A DNA stretch of 64,000 nucleotides from Caldimonas thermodepolymerans (GCF_015476235.1 NZ_CP064338.1:3720001-3784000), one strand, 5' to 3'; positions 23,939 to 34,273 are shown, numbered from the stretch's first letter. The notes: generated by a model from the letters alone, not told the origin. Translations and numbers: made by a program.

Positions 23939-25474
23939 ATGAAACTCGACCGGAGACAATTCACCCGCCTCGGCGCCTGCATGGCTGGCAGCTTCGCCCT
24001 CGGCCCGGGCTGGGTGCGCGCGCAAGCCGGTGCGGCCGCTCCTGCTCCCGCGCCTGCGGCCTCCGCGGCAGCGGCCGCGGCCATCGTGCGTGACGGCATG
24101 GCCGACCTGTCGGACTTCTGCGCCAACGTGAAGTTCGAGCACCTGCCCGCGCCCGTCGTCGCCGCGGCCAAGAACCAGATCCTCGACACGCTGGCCATCG
24201 CGGTGGCCGCGCGCCACGACCCCGCCATGAAGATCCTGCGCGAGTGGACGCAGGAAAGCGGCGGCCGCGCCGAAAGCCAGGTCTGGGGCAGCACGCTGCG
24301 CGTGCCGGCCGAGGCCGCCGCGCGCATCAACGCCTCGATGGGACATGCGCTCGAGTTCGACGACACCTACGAACCCTCGTTCATGCACGCCGCGGTCGTC
24401 ACCGTGCCGGCGGTGCTGGCCGTGGCCGAACTGGTCGGTGGCGTCAGCGGCAAGGAACTGATCGCCGCCACCGCGGTGGGCACCGACATCGTGTGCCGCA
24501 TGTCTCGTGCGGGCTCGCCCGGGGCCGACGGCTTCGTCGTCGGCTGGGACCCGACGCCGATGTACGGCTTCATCGGCTCGGCGATGGTCGCCGCGCGCCT
24601 GCTGGGCCTGCCGGCCGAACAGATCAACTCCGCCGCGGGCCTGGCGCTGCACCAGATCGCCGGCAACTCGCAGGGCAACCTGGACGGCGCGCACTCCAAG
24701 CGCCTGGGCCCCGGCTTCGCCAGCTACGGCGGCATCATCTCCGCGCGCCTGGTGCAGCGCGGCGTGGTCGGCGCCAAGCGCGTGCTGGAAGGTCCCAAGG
24801 GCCTGTACAAGCAGTACCATGGCGGCAACTACTCGCGCGAGCTGCTGCTCAATGGCCTGGGCGAGAAGTTCGCCAGCCCGGACATCGCGTTCAAGCCCTA
24901 TCCCTCGTGCCGCGGCGGCCACGTCGCGGTCGATGCGGCGCTGGCGCTCAGGGCCGAGTACAAGCTGCGCGCGCAGGATGTCGAGCGCATCGAGATCCAC
25001 TGCGGCCCGGGCGAGTACGGCCTGCTGAACGCCCCGCTGGAGCGCAAGCAGCGCCCCGGCTCGGTGGTGGACGCGCAGTTCAGCAACCCGTGGGTGGTCG
25101 CCGCCGCGCTGCTGGACGGCGACGTGAAGCTGGAACACTTCACGCCCGAGGCGCTCAAGCGCGCCGACCTGCTGGCCATCACGGCCCGCACCACCACCCA
25201 CCTCGACCCGACGCTGGGCCGCCCGGGCGGTGGCCCCGGCGCCGCGCGCGTGGTGATGCAGCTGCGTGACGGCCGCCGCGTCGAGAAGCTCGTGCGCGTG
25301 GCCAAGGGCGACCCGAGCAACCCGATGTCGGCCGCCGAGTTCCAGAAAAAGTTCCAGGAATGCACCCAGGCCGCCGGCATGCAGGCCGCGCAGGCCGAGC
25401 GCCTGTACCAGCAGGTGCTGAACCTCGAGCAATTGAGTGACGCGAGGACGCTGGCCGCAACGCTGAGCTTCTGA
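23939..25474 (+). CDS. MmgE/PrpD-family protein with a twin-arginine signal
   Basis: This 511-residue protein belongs to the MmgE/PrpD family (2-methylcitrate dehydratase, cis-aconitate decarboxylase and relatives). Family parts are KNQILDTLAIAVAARH, MGHALEFDDTYEPSFMHAA, GNLDGAHSKRLGPGFASYGG and FKPYPSCRGGH. Unusually, it begins with DRRQFTRLGACMAGSFALG, a Tat signal, followed by an Ala/Pro-rich linker (about residues 31-48), so it is probably exported folded. It heads the operon for the lower meta pathway, 50 bases before the hydratase gene. The reaction is unknown; a dehydratase or isomerase of a ring-cleavage side product is possible. Confidence 0.85.
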   Translation: MKLDRRQFTRLGACMAGSFALGPGWVRAQAGAAAPAPAPAASAAAAAAIVRDGMADLSDFCANVKFEHLPAPVVAAAKNQILDTLAIAVAARHDPAMKILREWTQESGGRAESQVWGSTLRVPAEAAARINASMGHALEFDDTYEPSFMHAAVVTVPAVLAVAELVGGVSGKELIAATAVGTDIVCRMSRAGSPGADGFVVGWDPTPMYGFIGSAMVAARLLGLPAEQINSAAGLALHQIAGNSQGNLDGAHSKRLGPGFASYGGIISARLVQRGVVGAKRVLEGPKGLYKQYHGGNYSRELLLNGLGEKFASPDIAFKPYPSCRGGHVAVDAALALRAEYKLRAQDVERIEIHCGPGEYGLLNAPLERKQRPGSVVDAQFSNPWVVAAALLDGDVKLEHFTPEALKRADLLAITARTTTHLDPTLGRPGGGPGAARVVMQLRDGRRVEKLVRVAKGDPSNPMSAAEFQKKFQECTQAAGMQAAQAERLYQQVLNLEQLSDARTLAATLSF

Positions 25475-25488
25475 GCGTCCGTGACCGC

Positions 25489-25504
25489 GGCCCCTTCGGG
25501 GGCC
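25489..25504. promoter_or_regulatory. UUCG-loop hairpin between operon genes
   Basis: GGCCCC-TTCG-GGGGCC forms a 6-bp stem closed by a UUCG tetraloop, 14 bases after one stop and 20 bases before the next ATG. It may stabilise or partly terminate the transcript. Confidence 0.45.
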
Positions 25505-25524
25505 TGTGATTTCCGGAGACCTTG

Positions 25525-26316
25525 ATGTTGACCCCCGAGCAACGCGAGCAGGCCGCCAGCCTGCTGCGCCAGGCCGCCCAGAGCGGCCAGCCCGTCGCGC
25601 CGCTGCGCGAACAGTTCCCCGCCCTCGACGCGGACGACGCCTACGCCATCCAGCGCATCAACCACGAGCGCCAGCAGGCCGCCGGCGCGCGCGTGGTCGG
25701 CGCCAAGATCGGCCTGACCTCGCCCGCCGTGCAGAAGCAGCTGGGCGTGGACCAGCCGGACTTCGGTCTGCTGTTCGAGGACATGGAGCGTCACGAAGGG
25801 CTGCCGATCCCGATGCAGGGCCTGCTGCAGCCCAAGATCGAGGCGGAAGTGGCCTTCGTGCTCGGCCGGGACATCACCACGGAACAGCCCACGCTGGTGG
25901 ACGTGATGCGCGCCGTCGAGTTCGTGCTGCCGGCGCTGGAGATCGTCGACAGCCGCATCGCCGACTGGAACATCCGCTTCGTCGACACGGTGGCCGACAA
26001 CGCCTCCTCGGCGGCCTACGTCATCGGCGGCACGCCGGTGAGCCTGACCGGCCTGAACCTGCGCGAGTGCAAGATGCGCCTGACCGCCGGCGACGAGGAA
26101 GCCTCGCGCGGCGCGGGCAGCGCCTGCCTGGGCCACCCGCTCAACGCGGTGGTGTGGCTGGCGCGCACGCTGGCGCAGAAGGGCACGCCGCTGCGTGCCG
26201 GCCAGCTGGTGCTGTCGGGCGCGCTGGGCCCGATGGTCAAGGTCACGCCCGGGACCACCTACCGGGCCGACATCGAAGGGCTGGGCTCGGTCAGCGCCAG
26301 CTTTGCCGATCAATAA
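25525..26316 (+). CDS. mhpD: 2-hydroxypenta-2,4-dienoate (2-keto-4-pentenoate) hydratase
   Basis: This 263-residue enzyme of the MhpD/XylJ/HsaE group adds water to 2-hydroxypenta-2,4-dienoate, giving 4-hydroxy-2-oxovalerate. Characteristic segments are YAIQRINHERQQAAGARVVG, KIGLTSPAVQKQLGVDQPDFG, the metal-binding KIEAEVAFVLGRD, EIVDSRIADWNIRFVDTVAD and SGALGPMV. I chose ATG 25525 with CCGGAG upstream rather than the TTG one codon earlier. It receives the product of the HsaD-like hydrolase and is followed by the acylating dehydrogenase and aldolase in the classic order. Confidence 0.93.
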   Translation: MLTPEQREQAASLLRQAAQSGQPVAPLREQFPALDADDAYAIQRINHERQQAAGARVVGAKIGLTSPAVQKQLGVDQPDFGLLFEDMERHEGLPIPMQGLLQPKIEAEVAFVLGRDITTEQPTLVDVMRAVEFVLPALEIVDSRIADWNIRFVDTVADNASSAAYVIGGTPVSLTGLNLRECKMRLTAGDEEASRGAGSACLGHPLNAVVWLARTLAQKGTPLRAGQLVLSGALGPMVKVTPGTTYRADIEGLGSVSASFADQ

Positions 26317-26331
26317 CTGGAAATCTGCTTC

Positions 26332-27276
26332 ATGACCCGCAAACTCAAGGCTGCCATCGTCGGCAGCGGCAACATCGGCACGGATCTGATGATCAAGATC
26401 CTGCGCCACGGCAAGCACATCGAGTGCGCCGCCATGGTGGGCATCGACCCCAACTCCGACGGCCTGGCGCGCGCCGCGCGCCTGGGCGTGGCGACCACGC
26501 ATGAAAGCGTCGAGGGCCTGACGCGCCTGCCGGTGTTCGGCGACATCGACATCGTGTTCGACGCCACCTCCGCGGGTGCGCACGTCAAGAACGACGCCTT
26601 CCTGCGCAGCAAGAAGCCGGGCATCCGCATGATCGACCTGACCCCGGCGGCCATCGGCCCGTACTGCATCCCGGTGGTCAACGGCGAGCAGCACCTGGAC
26701 GCCGGCAACGTCAACATGGTCACCTGCGGCGGCCAGGCCACCATCCCGATGGTCGCGGCCGTCTCGCGCGTGGCCAAGGTGCACTACGCCGAGATCGTCG
26801 CCTCGATCTCCAGCAAGAGCGCCGGCCCGGGCACGCGCGCCAACATCGACGAGTTCACCGAGACCACCTCGCGCGCGATCGAGGTGGTGGGCGGCGCCAC
26901 CAAGGGCAAGGCCATCATCATCCTGAACCCGGCCGAGCCGCCGCTGATCATGCGCGACACGGTCTACACGCTCAGCGACCTGGCCTCCGAGGAGGCGATT
27001 GCCGAGTCGGTCGAGAAGATGGTCGCGGCCGTGCAGGCCTATGTGCCCGGCTACCGCATGAAGCAGGCAGTGCAGTTCGACCGCGTCGAGGGCGTGCGCA
27101 TCCCCGGCGTGGGCGACCGCATGTCCGGCCTGAAGACCTCCATCTTCCTGGAAGTCGAAGGCGCGGCGCACTACCTGCCCGCCTATGCCGGCAACCTCGA
27201 CATCATGACCAGCGCGGCGCTGGCCACGGCCGAGCGCATGGCCGCCAAGATGCTGCAAGACGCCGTGGCGGCGTGA
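26332..27276 (+). CDS. mhpF: Acetaldehyde (propanal) dehydrogenase, CoA-acylating
   Basis: This 314-residue enzyme converts the aldehyde released by the aldolase to its CoA ester with NAD+ and CoA. The N-terminal Rossmann motif is [10 protein letters not shown] (11-20) and the catalytic cysteine is Cys132 in VTCGGQAT, the same position as in DmpF. It ends [15 protein letters not shown]. The family forms a channelling complex with the aldolase, whose frame begins next to its stop. In steroid-type pathways (HsaG) the substrate is propanal; here either is possible. Confidence 0.95.
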   Translation: MTRKLKAAIVGSGNIGTDLMIKILRHGKHIECAAMVGIDPNSDGLARAARLGVATTHESVEGLTRLPVFGDIDIVFDATSAGAHVKNDAFLRSKKPGIRMIDLTPAAIGPYCIPVVNGEQHLDAGNVNMVTCGGQATIPMVAAVSRVAKVHYAEIVASISSKSAGPGTRANIDEFTETTSRAIEVVGGATKGKAIIILNPAEPPLIMRDTVYTLSDLASEEAIAESVEKMVAAVQAYVPGYRMKQAVQFDRVEGVRIPGVGDRMSGLKTSIFLEVEGAAHYLPAYAGNLDIMTSAALATAERMAAKMLQDAVAA

Positions 27277-27293
27277 TCCCCAGGAGCCCCGTG

Positions 27294-28328
27294 ATGACCT
27301 TCTCCCCGGCCAAGAAAATCTACATCTCGGACGTGACGCTGCGCGACGGCAGCCACGCCATCCGCCACCAGTACAGCGTCGAGCAGGCCAAGCAGATCGC
27401 CCAGGCCCTGGACGAAGCCCGCGTGGACTCCATCGAGGTCGCGCACGGCGACGGCCTGCAGGGCTCGAGCTTCAACTACGGCTTCGGCGCGCACACCGAC
27501 CTGGAATGGATCGAGGCGGTGGCCAGCGTCGTCAAGCACGCCAAGATCGCCACGCTGCTGCTGCCCGGCATCGGCACCGTGCACGACCTGAAGGCGGCCT
27601 ACGAGGCCGGCGCGCGCGTCGTGCGCGTGGCCACGCACTGCACCGAGGCCGACATCTCGAAGCAGCACATCGAGTACGCCCGCGAGCTCGGCATGGAGGC
27701 CGTCGGCTTCCTGATGATGAGCCACATGACCACGCCGCAGGCGCTGGCCCAGCAGGCCAAGCTGATGGAAAGCTACGGCGCGACCTGCGTGTACGTGGTC
27801 GACTCCGGCGGCGCGCTGAACATGAACGACGTGCGCGACCGCTTCCGCGCGTTCAAGGACGTGCTCAAGCCCGAGACCCAGACCGGCATCCACGCGCACC
27901 ACAACCTGAGCCTGGGCGTGGCCAACTCCATCGTCGCGGTGGAGGAAGGCTGCGACCGCGTCGACGCCAGCCTGGCGGGCATGGGCGCCGGTGCGGGCAA
28001 CGCGCCGCTGGAGGTGTTCATCGCCGCGGCCGAGCGCATGGGCTGGAACCACGGCTGCGACCTGTACAAGCTGATGGACGCGGCCGACGACATCGTGCGC
28101 CCGCTGCAGGACCGTCCGGTGCGCGTGGACCGCGAGACCCTGGCGCTGGGCTATGCCGGCGTGTACTCGAGCTTCCTGCGCCACTCGGAAGTGGCCGCGA
28201 AGAAGTACGGCCTCAAGACCGTCGACATCCTGGTCGAACTGGGCAAGCGCCGCATGGTCGGCGGCCAGGAAGACATGATCGTCGACGTGGCCCTGGACCT
28301 GCTCAAGCGCAGCCAGCAGGCCGCCTGA
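27294..28328 (+). CDS. mhpE: 4-hydroxy-2-oxovalerate aldolase
   Basis: This 344-residue class II aldolase of the DmpG/MhpE/HsaF group cleaves 4-hydroxy-2-oxovalerate to pyruvate and acetaldehyde and hands the aldehyde to its dehydrogenase partner. Motifs are [15 protein letters not shown] at the N-terminus (metal-binding Asp and Arg), [14 protein letters not shown] (two metal-binding His) and [15 protein letters not shown] chose ATG 27294, preceded by AGGAG; GTG codons at 27273 and 27291 are alternatives. It ends the lower meta operon. Confidence 0.95.
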   Translation: MTFSPAKKIYISDVTLRDGSHAIRHQYSVEQAKQIAQALDEARVDSIEVAHGDGLQGSSFNYGFGAHTDLEWIEAVASVVKHAKIATLLLPGIGTVHDLKAAYEAGARVVRVATHCTEADISKQHIEYARELGMEAVGFLMMSHMTTPQALAQQAKLMESYGATCVYVVDSGGALNMNDVRDRFRAFKDVLKPETQTGIHAHHNLSLGVANSIVAVEEGCDRVDASLAGMGAGAGNAPLEVFIAAAERMGWNHGCDLYKLMDAADDIVRPLQDRPVRVDRETLALGYAGVYSSFLRHSEVAAKKYGLKTVDILVELGKRRMVGGQEDMIVDVALDLLKRSQQAA

Positions 28329-28343
28329 CGTTCCTTCCTTACC

Positions 28344-28362
28344 GGGCGCGTCCCGCGCGCCC
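28344..28362. terminator. GC hairpin after the lower-pathway operon
   Basis: GGGCGCG (28344-28350) pairs with CGCGCCC (28356-28362) just after the aldolase stop, in the gap before the convergent LysR gene. No T-run is present. Confidence 0.4.
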
Positions 28363-28457
28363 GCGTCGAGGCCACGGCCGCCCCTGCGGCGGCGGTGGCC
28401 GCCTCCCTGCCCCGGGCCGGACGGCCCGCGCGCCCGCCTTCCGCTCCCCGGCCCGCC

Positions 28458-29399
28458 TCAGGGCGCAAACCCTGCCGCCAGCACCTCGCGCAGGTAGGCC
28501 ACCAGCGCCTGCACCGCGCGCGGCACCACCGGGCTGTAGGGCCGGATCGCGTAGATGCGCTCGCCGAACGCGCCCACCGGCCGCCAGCCGGGCAGCACCG
28601 CCTGCAGCCGCCCGGCCCGCAACGCCGACTGGGCCGAGAAGTCCGGCAGCACCGCCAGCCCCAGCCCGTCGAGCACCGCCTCGCGCAGCACCTCGCTGTT
28701 GTTGGCCGAAAACGGCCCGCGCACCGGCACCGTCACGCGCCGGGCCTCGCCGCGCCGCGCGCCCTCGGCGACGAACGACCAGCTCGGCGCCTCGCCCGGG
28801 CGCAGGTAGGTCAGGCATTCGTGCTCGGCCAGCGCCTCGGGCGTCTGCGGCGCGCCGCGCCGGCGCAGGTAGGCGCGGCTGGCCACCAGCCACGAGCGGG
28901 TCTCGCACAGCACCCAGGCCACGTGCGTCTCGGGCGCGGCCGCGGTGTGGCGGATCGCCAGGTCGAAGCCCTCCTGCGCCAGCGGCACCAGGCGGTCGGC
29001 CAGGTCCAGCTCGACGCGCACCTCGGGATGGCGGCGCAGGAACTCGCCCAGCCGCGGCACGATCTGCTGCCGCCCCAGCGCCACCGGTGCGGTCACGCGC
29101 ACCAGGCCGCGCGGCGCGCCGGCCATGTCCTTGACCCCGGCGAAGCTGCGCTCGATCTGCTCGTAGGCCTCGCGCGTGGCGTCGACCAGCTGCTGGCCCG
29201 CCTCGGTCAGCCGCACCGAGCGCGTCGTGCGCAGCACCAGCGGCACGCCCGCGGCGCGCTCCAGCTCGGCGATGCGCTGGCTCATCGCTGCCTTGGAAAT
29301 GCCCAGGCGCTGCGCGGCGGCGGTGTAGCTGCCCTGGCGCGCCAGCACGCCCAGCGCGTGCACGTGCGCCCACAGGGCCTGGATGCGGGCATCCTGCAT
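28458..29399 (-). CDS. LysR-family regulator divergent from mmsA
   Basis: This 313-residue regulator has an N-terminal helix-turn-helix (GSYTAAAQRLGISKAAMSQR) and the effector domain of the CrgA/AaeR-like LysR subgroup (GLVRVTAPVALGRQQIVPRL, FDLAIRHTAA). I chose ATG 29399 with GGGAG upstream; the frame could start 19 codons earlier, but that would overlap the dyad at 29422-29447. It is transcribed away from mmsA and probably regulates it. Confidence 0.9.
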   Translation of the reverse strand: MQDARIQALWAHVHALGVLARQGSYTAAAQRLGISKAAMSQRIAELERAAGVPLVLRTTRSVRLTEAGQQLVDATREAYEQIERSFAGVKDMAGAPRGLVRVTAPVALGRQQIVPRLGEFLRRHPEVRVELDLADRLVPLAQEGFDLAIRHTAAAPETHVAWVLCETRSWLVASRAYLRRRGAPQTPEALAEHECLTYLRPGEAPSWSFVAEGARRGEARRVTVPVRGPFSANNSEVLREAVLDGLGLAVLPDFSAQSALRAGRLQAVLPGWRPVGAFGERIYAIRPYSPVVPRAVQALVAYLREVLAAGFAP

Positions 29400-29421
29400 G
29401 GTTGTCTCCCGAAGACTGGCC

Positions 29422-29447
29422 TCATTGTTCATCAATCCAAACAATGA
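29422..29447. promoter_or_regulatory. Dyad TCATTGTT-N10-AACAATGA in the LysR/mmsA gap
   Basis: A perfect 8-bp inverted repeat with a 10-base centre lies 23 bases upstream of the LysR start and 88 bases before mmsA. The position fits an autoregulatory LysR site controlling both genes. Confidence 0.55.
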
Positions 29448-29534
29448 AGTCAGCATTGCGGGCTTGGAGCAGGGCCGGGGGCGGCCTAGACTGGACGGCG
29501 TTGCCTACCGAACCCGAGGACCAAGGAGACCGCC

Positions 29535-31052
<1,518 letters not shown>

Positions 31053-31098
31053 GGCGTGCCGGCGCAGGATGCGCGCCGGATCGCCTGTGCACGCATGC

Positions 31099-31131
31099 GC
31101 CCCTGCCCCGCCTGCGGGACAGGGGCGTCTT
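31099..31131 (+). terminator. Terminator after mmsA
   Basis: GCCCCTG (31099-31105) pairs with CAGGGGC (31120-31126), with further internal C-G pairs, followed by GTCTT. It lies between the converging mmsA and Bug-receptor genes. Confidence 0.65.
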
Positions 31132-31146
31132 GCATCGCAGCGAGGC

Positions 31147-32136
31147 TCAGTCGCCCTTGAAGCCGGTGCGCCGCACGATCTCGGCCCAGCGCGGGGCCTC
31201 GGCGGCCACCATGCGGCGGGCCTCCTCGGTCGAGGTGCCGGTGACGCTGAAGCCGGCCTCGATCAGCTTCTGCTTGACGTCCGGCGACTGCACCGCGGCG
31301 ACCAGCTGGCGCGCGAGCAGCTCGGCGATCGGCTGCGGCGTGCCGGTCGGCACGAAGAAGGCGAACCATGCCGACACGTCGATGCCCTGGATGCCGGCCT
31401 CGGTGAAGGTCGGCACGTCCGGCAGCTGCGGCACCCGGGCCGCGGCGGTGCTGGCCAGGGCGCGCATCGTGCCGCCCTTGACCTGGGCCGCGCCCAGCGC
31501 GGTCGAGACGAAGGCCGCCGCGACCTCGCCCTTGGCGATGGCCGACACCGCGTCGCCGGTGTTGCGGTAGTGCACCGCCTCGACCGGGAAATTGCCCGCC
31601 GCGCCCAGCAGCTCGGCCCCGAAGTGCCCGGGCGTGCCGGCGCCGAAGGTGCCGAAGTTGACCCGCTCCTTGCTGCCCTTGTGGGCGTTCATGAACTCGG
31701 CCAGCGTGCGGTGCGGCGAGTTCGCCGGCACCACCAGCAGGAAGTCCGAGCGCACCACCTCGGTCAGCACCTGCAGCTCGCGCAGCGGGTCGTAGGGCAG
31801 CTTGGAGAACGCGGGCGGCGCGATGCTGATCGAGCCGACCTCGGCCAGCAGCAGGCTGTAGCCGTCCGGCGGACTCTTGGCCACCGACTGCGTCGCGATC
31901 TGGCCACCCGCGCCGGCGCGGTTGTCCACCACCACCGACTGGCCGAGCAGCTCGGCGAGCTTCTGCCCGATCAGGCGGGCCACCACGTCCGGGCCGCTGC
32001 CCGGCGGGAACCCCACCGTCAGCTTCACCGGCCGTTCCGGATACTTCTGGGCGTAGGCGGCCCCCGGCCAGAGCAGCGACGACGCGGTCGCGCCCAGGGT
32101 GGCCGCCAGCAGCGCACGGCGTGTGCATGCGGGCAT
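31147..32136 (-). CDS. Bug-family tripartite tricarboxylate transporter receptor (TctC)
   Basis: This 329-residue periplasmic receptor has a signal peptide (TRRALLAATLGATASSLLWP, cleavage after AYA) and the Bug pattern: YPERPVKLTVGFPPGSGPDV, LGQSVVVDNRAGAGGQIATQ, and ALASTAAARVPQLPDVPTF. The family is very expanded in Burkholderiales and usually binds carboxylic acids. I chose ATG 32136 with GAGGAG upstream. No membrane TctA/B genes are adjacent, which is common for Bug genes. The ligand is unknown. Confidence 0.93.
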   Translation of the reverse strand: MPACTRRALLAATLGATASSLLWPGAAYAQKYPERPVKLTVGFPPGSGPDVVARLIGQKLAELLGQSVVVDNRAGAGGQIATQSVAKSPPDGYSLLLAEVGSISIAPPAFSKLPYDPLRELQVLTEVVRSDFLLVVPANSPHRTLAEFMNAHKGSKERVNFGTFGAGTPGHFGAELLGAAGNFPVEAVHYRNTGDAVSAIAKGEVAAAFVSTALGAAQVKGGTMRALASTAAARVPQLPDVPTFTEAGIQGIDVSAWFAFFVPTGTPQPIAELLARQLVAAVQSPDVKQKLIEAGFSVTGTSTEEARRMVAAEAPRWAEIVRRTGFKGD

Positions 32137-32239
32137 GCGTGTCTCCTCTCTCACGCCCCGTGGACCGGGGTCGATGCGCCACAGTGTGGCGCCGGCCCCG
32201 CCAGCGCCCTGTCAACCGAAAGGCTGACAGCGGACCGCA

Positions 32240-33034
32240 TCAGCGCCGCGGCGGCGCGCCGAAGCGGGCGAACAGCTCGCTGCGGAAATGCAGCCCCAGC
32301 CGCTCGAAGGCGCGGGCACGGTAGGTCTTGACGGTGGCCACGCTCAGGCCCATGTCGGCCGCCACGCCGTCGTAGCTCCAGCCGCGCAGCAGGCGCTCGC
32401 ACACGTCCAGCTCGCGCTGGGTGAGCGCCGGGCAGGCACGCGCCATCGCCTCGCGCGGATTCCACGGGGGCTGGCGCACCGACTCGACCAGCGCCAGGTG
32501 GCGCCGCACCGCGGCCAGCAGGCTGGTCGCCATCGTCGTGAAGGCGTCCAGCTCGTCACCCGAGAAACGCGGCTGGTGGGCATGCCGGTAGAGGTTGACC
32601 GCCAGCAGGGAGCCGTCGGCCTCGCGCCGCGCCACCGACAGCCGCTCGATCATGCGGTGGCGCCGGTAGATGCGCTCGCGGTGCTCCTCGTTGGGCGCGT
32701 CCTCGGCCCCCATGCGCAGCACGGCCGCGTGGCCGGGCGCGACCTGCCGCAGCGCGTCGAAGCTGCGGTCGCGCAGGTACAGGCCGTCGCGGTAGGCGCC
32801 GAAGCAGTCGCGCGTGGTGTCCGCCACGCCCAGGCTGGAGGACAGGTGCAGCACCGGCGGCCGGTCGTGCCAGACCTGGTAGACCGACCAGGACGCTGCG
32901 GGCAGCCCCCGGTTGAGCTCGCGCAGGCCGTGCTCGGCGAAGCCGTCCTCGCCGATGCCTTCGATCACGCCGGCCAGCGCCGCCTGCGGGGCGCCGGCTG
33001 GGGCCGAGGTGGTGGGCGTGGGCCAGATGTTCAT
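32240..33034 (-). CDS. LuxR-type transcriptional regulator
   Basis: This protein of about 264 residues ends in a LuxR/GerE helix-turn-helix (ALTQRELDVCERLLRGWSYD, then VAADMGLSVATVKTYRARAF). The N-terminal part (1-190) resembles a GAF-like sensing region but has no motif I can name; it is not a response-regulator receiver. The start is uncertain: ATG 33034 has no clear ribosome-binding site, and an in-frame ATG at 33061 lies inside the 22-bp dyad at 33055-33076. It is divergent from the DUF3237 gene. Confidence 0.82.
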   Translation of the reverse strand: MNIWPTPTTSAPAGAPQAALAGVIEGIGEDGFAEHGLRELNRGLPAASWSVYQVWHDRPPVLHLSSSLGVADTTRDCFGAYRDGLYLRDRSFDALRQVAPGHAAVLRMGAEDAPNEEHRERIYRRHRMIERLSVARREADGSLLAVNLYRHAHQPRFSGDELDAFTTMATSLLAAVRRHLALVESVRQPPWNPREAMARACPALTQRELDVCERLLRGWSYDGVAADMGLSVATVKTYRARAFERLGLHFRSELFARFGAPPRR

Positions 33035-33054
33035 CGCATGGCGGCAGCGCAGCG

Positions 33055-33076
33055 GCGTCATCCTTTCGGATGACGC
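33055..33076. promoter_or_regulatory. 22-bp dyad GCGTCATCC-TTTC-GGATGACGC
   Basis: This perfect 9-bp inverted repeat with a 4-base centre lies in the divergent gap between the LuxR-type gene and the DUF3237 gene. Its length resembles LuxR-type boxes of about 20 bp, so it is a candidate binding site. Confidence 0.5.
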
Positions 33077-33179
33077 GAAACGACGGGCACTGCGCCTATC
33101 GTGGCGCAGCAGGAGGTGCCCGATGTTGGCCCGAGCGCCGCGCCACCTCCATCCGGATAGACCAGAACCCCGCTGCCGC

Positions 33180-33656
33180 ATGTCCGCCCCCACCCTGCCC
33201 CCGCCCCCGGTCCTGCTGCCGATGACCCACGTGGCCTGCGAGGTCGACGAGCTGGTCTCGCTCGGCCCCGCCCCCTACGGCGAGCGCCGCTTCGTGCCGC
33301 TGGGCGGCGGCACGGTGCGCGGGCCGGAGCTCAACGGCGAGATCGTCGCCGGCGGCGTGGACTGGCAGATCCAGCGTGCCGACGGCGTGCTGGACATCGC
33401 CGCGCACTACGTGATCCGCACCACCGACGGCGCGCTGGTCGAGGTGCGCAGCGAAGGCATGCGCCATGCCGACCCCGAGGTGATGCAGCTGCTGGCACGC
33501 GGCGAAGCGGTGCCGCGCGAGCGCTACTTCTTCCGCACCGTGATGCGCTTCCAGACCGGCGCGCCGCAATGGGCGCACCTGAACCGCACCATCGCGATCG
33601 CCAGCGGCGAGCGCCAGGCGCGCCGCGTGCTGCTGGACGTCTACCGGCTCACCTGA
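33180..33656 (+). CDS. DUF3237 family protein
   Basis: This 158-residue protein matches the DUF3237 pattern: the ARY-like opening LVSLGPAPYGERRFVPLGGG, GPELNGEIVAGGVDWQIQRA, ADGVLDIAAHYVIRTTDGAL and RYFFRTVMRFQTGAPQWAHL. It is a small beta-barrel family of unknown function, often found with aromatic or lipid degradation genes. It has no signal peptide. It is divergent from the LuxR-type regulator, which probably controls it. Its last 16 bases overlap the end of the convergent aldolase gene. Confidence 0.88.
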   Translation: MSAPTLPPPPVLLPMTHVACEVDELVSLGPAPYGERRFVPLGGGTVRGPELNGEIVAGGVDWQIQRADGVLDIAAHYVIRTTDGALVEVRSEGMRHADPEVMQLLARGEAVPRERYFFRTVMRFQTGAPQWAHLNRTIAIASGERQARRVLLDVYRLT

Positions 33657-34273
33657 GCCGCCTGCCACGCCGCGACGAAGGCCTGCGCCCGCTCGCGCAG
33701 CCGCTGCAGCGTCTCGTCCGGCCGGAACAGCGCGCCGCCCACGCCGAAGCCGGTGGCCCCGGCCCGGCACCATGCCGCAATCGCCTCCGGCGTGATGCCG
33801 CCCACCGGCCACAGCGCGGTCCCGGGCGGCAGCACCGTGCGCAGCGCCGCCAGCCCGGCCGGGCCCAGCACCTCGGCCGGGAACAGCTTGAGCGCATGCG
33901 CGCCGGCCTTCAACGCCGCGAACGCCTCGCTGGCCGTGAACACGCCCGGCGCGACGAACATGCCCAGCTGGCGCGCGCGTGCGATCACCTCGGCATCGGT
34001 GTGGGGCATCACCACCAGGCGGCCGCCCGCGGCGTGCACCGCCTCGACCTGCGCCGTCTCCAGCACGGTGCCGGCACCGACCAGCACGCCCTCCCGCGCC
34101 CGCTGCACGATGGCTTCGATGCTCGCCAGTGCCCCGGGCCGGTTCAGCGGCACCTCCAGCGCCCGGAAACCTGCGTCGAACAGCACGTCGGCCACCTCGG
34201 GGGCCCGGGCGGGCGCGAGCCCGCGCAGGATGGCCACCAGCGGCAGGCCGGGCCCGTGCGGCGCTTCGTTCAT
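33641..34273 (-). CDS. dgoA: 2-dehydro-3-deoxy-6-phosphogalactonate aldolase
   Basis: This 210-residue class I aldolase of the KDPG/KDPGal group splits the phosphorylated keto-deoxy-sugar acid into pyruvate and glyceraldehyde 3-phosphate. Motifs are LVAILRGLAPARAPEVADVL with the catalytic Glu in FRALEVPLNRPGALASI, GAGTVLE, and the Schiff-base lysine in AHALKLFPAE. The FPAE and GITP motifs complete the phosphate site. Its ATG overlaps the dgoK stop (ATGA). It is the last gene of the long sugar operon and closes the DeLey-Doudoroff galactose route. Confidence 0.92.
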   Translation of the reverse strand: MNEAPHGPGLPLVAILRGLAPARAPEVADVLFDAGFRALEVPLNRPGALASIEAIVQRAREGVLVGAGTVLETAQVEAVHAAGGRLVVMPHTDAEVIARARQLGMFVAPGVFTASEAFAALKAGAHALKLFPAEVLGPAGLAALRTVLPPGTALWPVGGITPEAIAAWCRAGATGFGVGGALFRPDETLQRLRERAQAFVAAWQAAQVSR

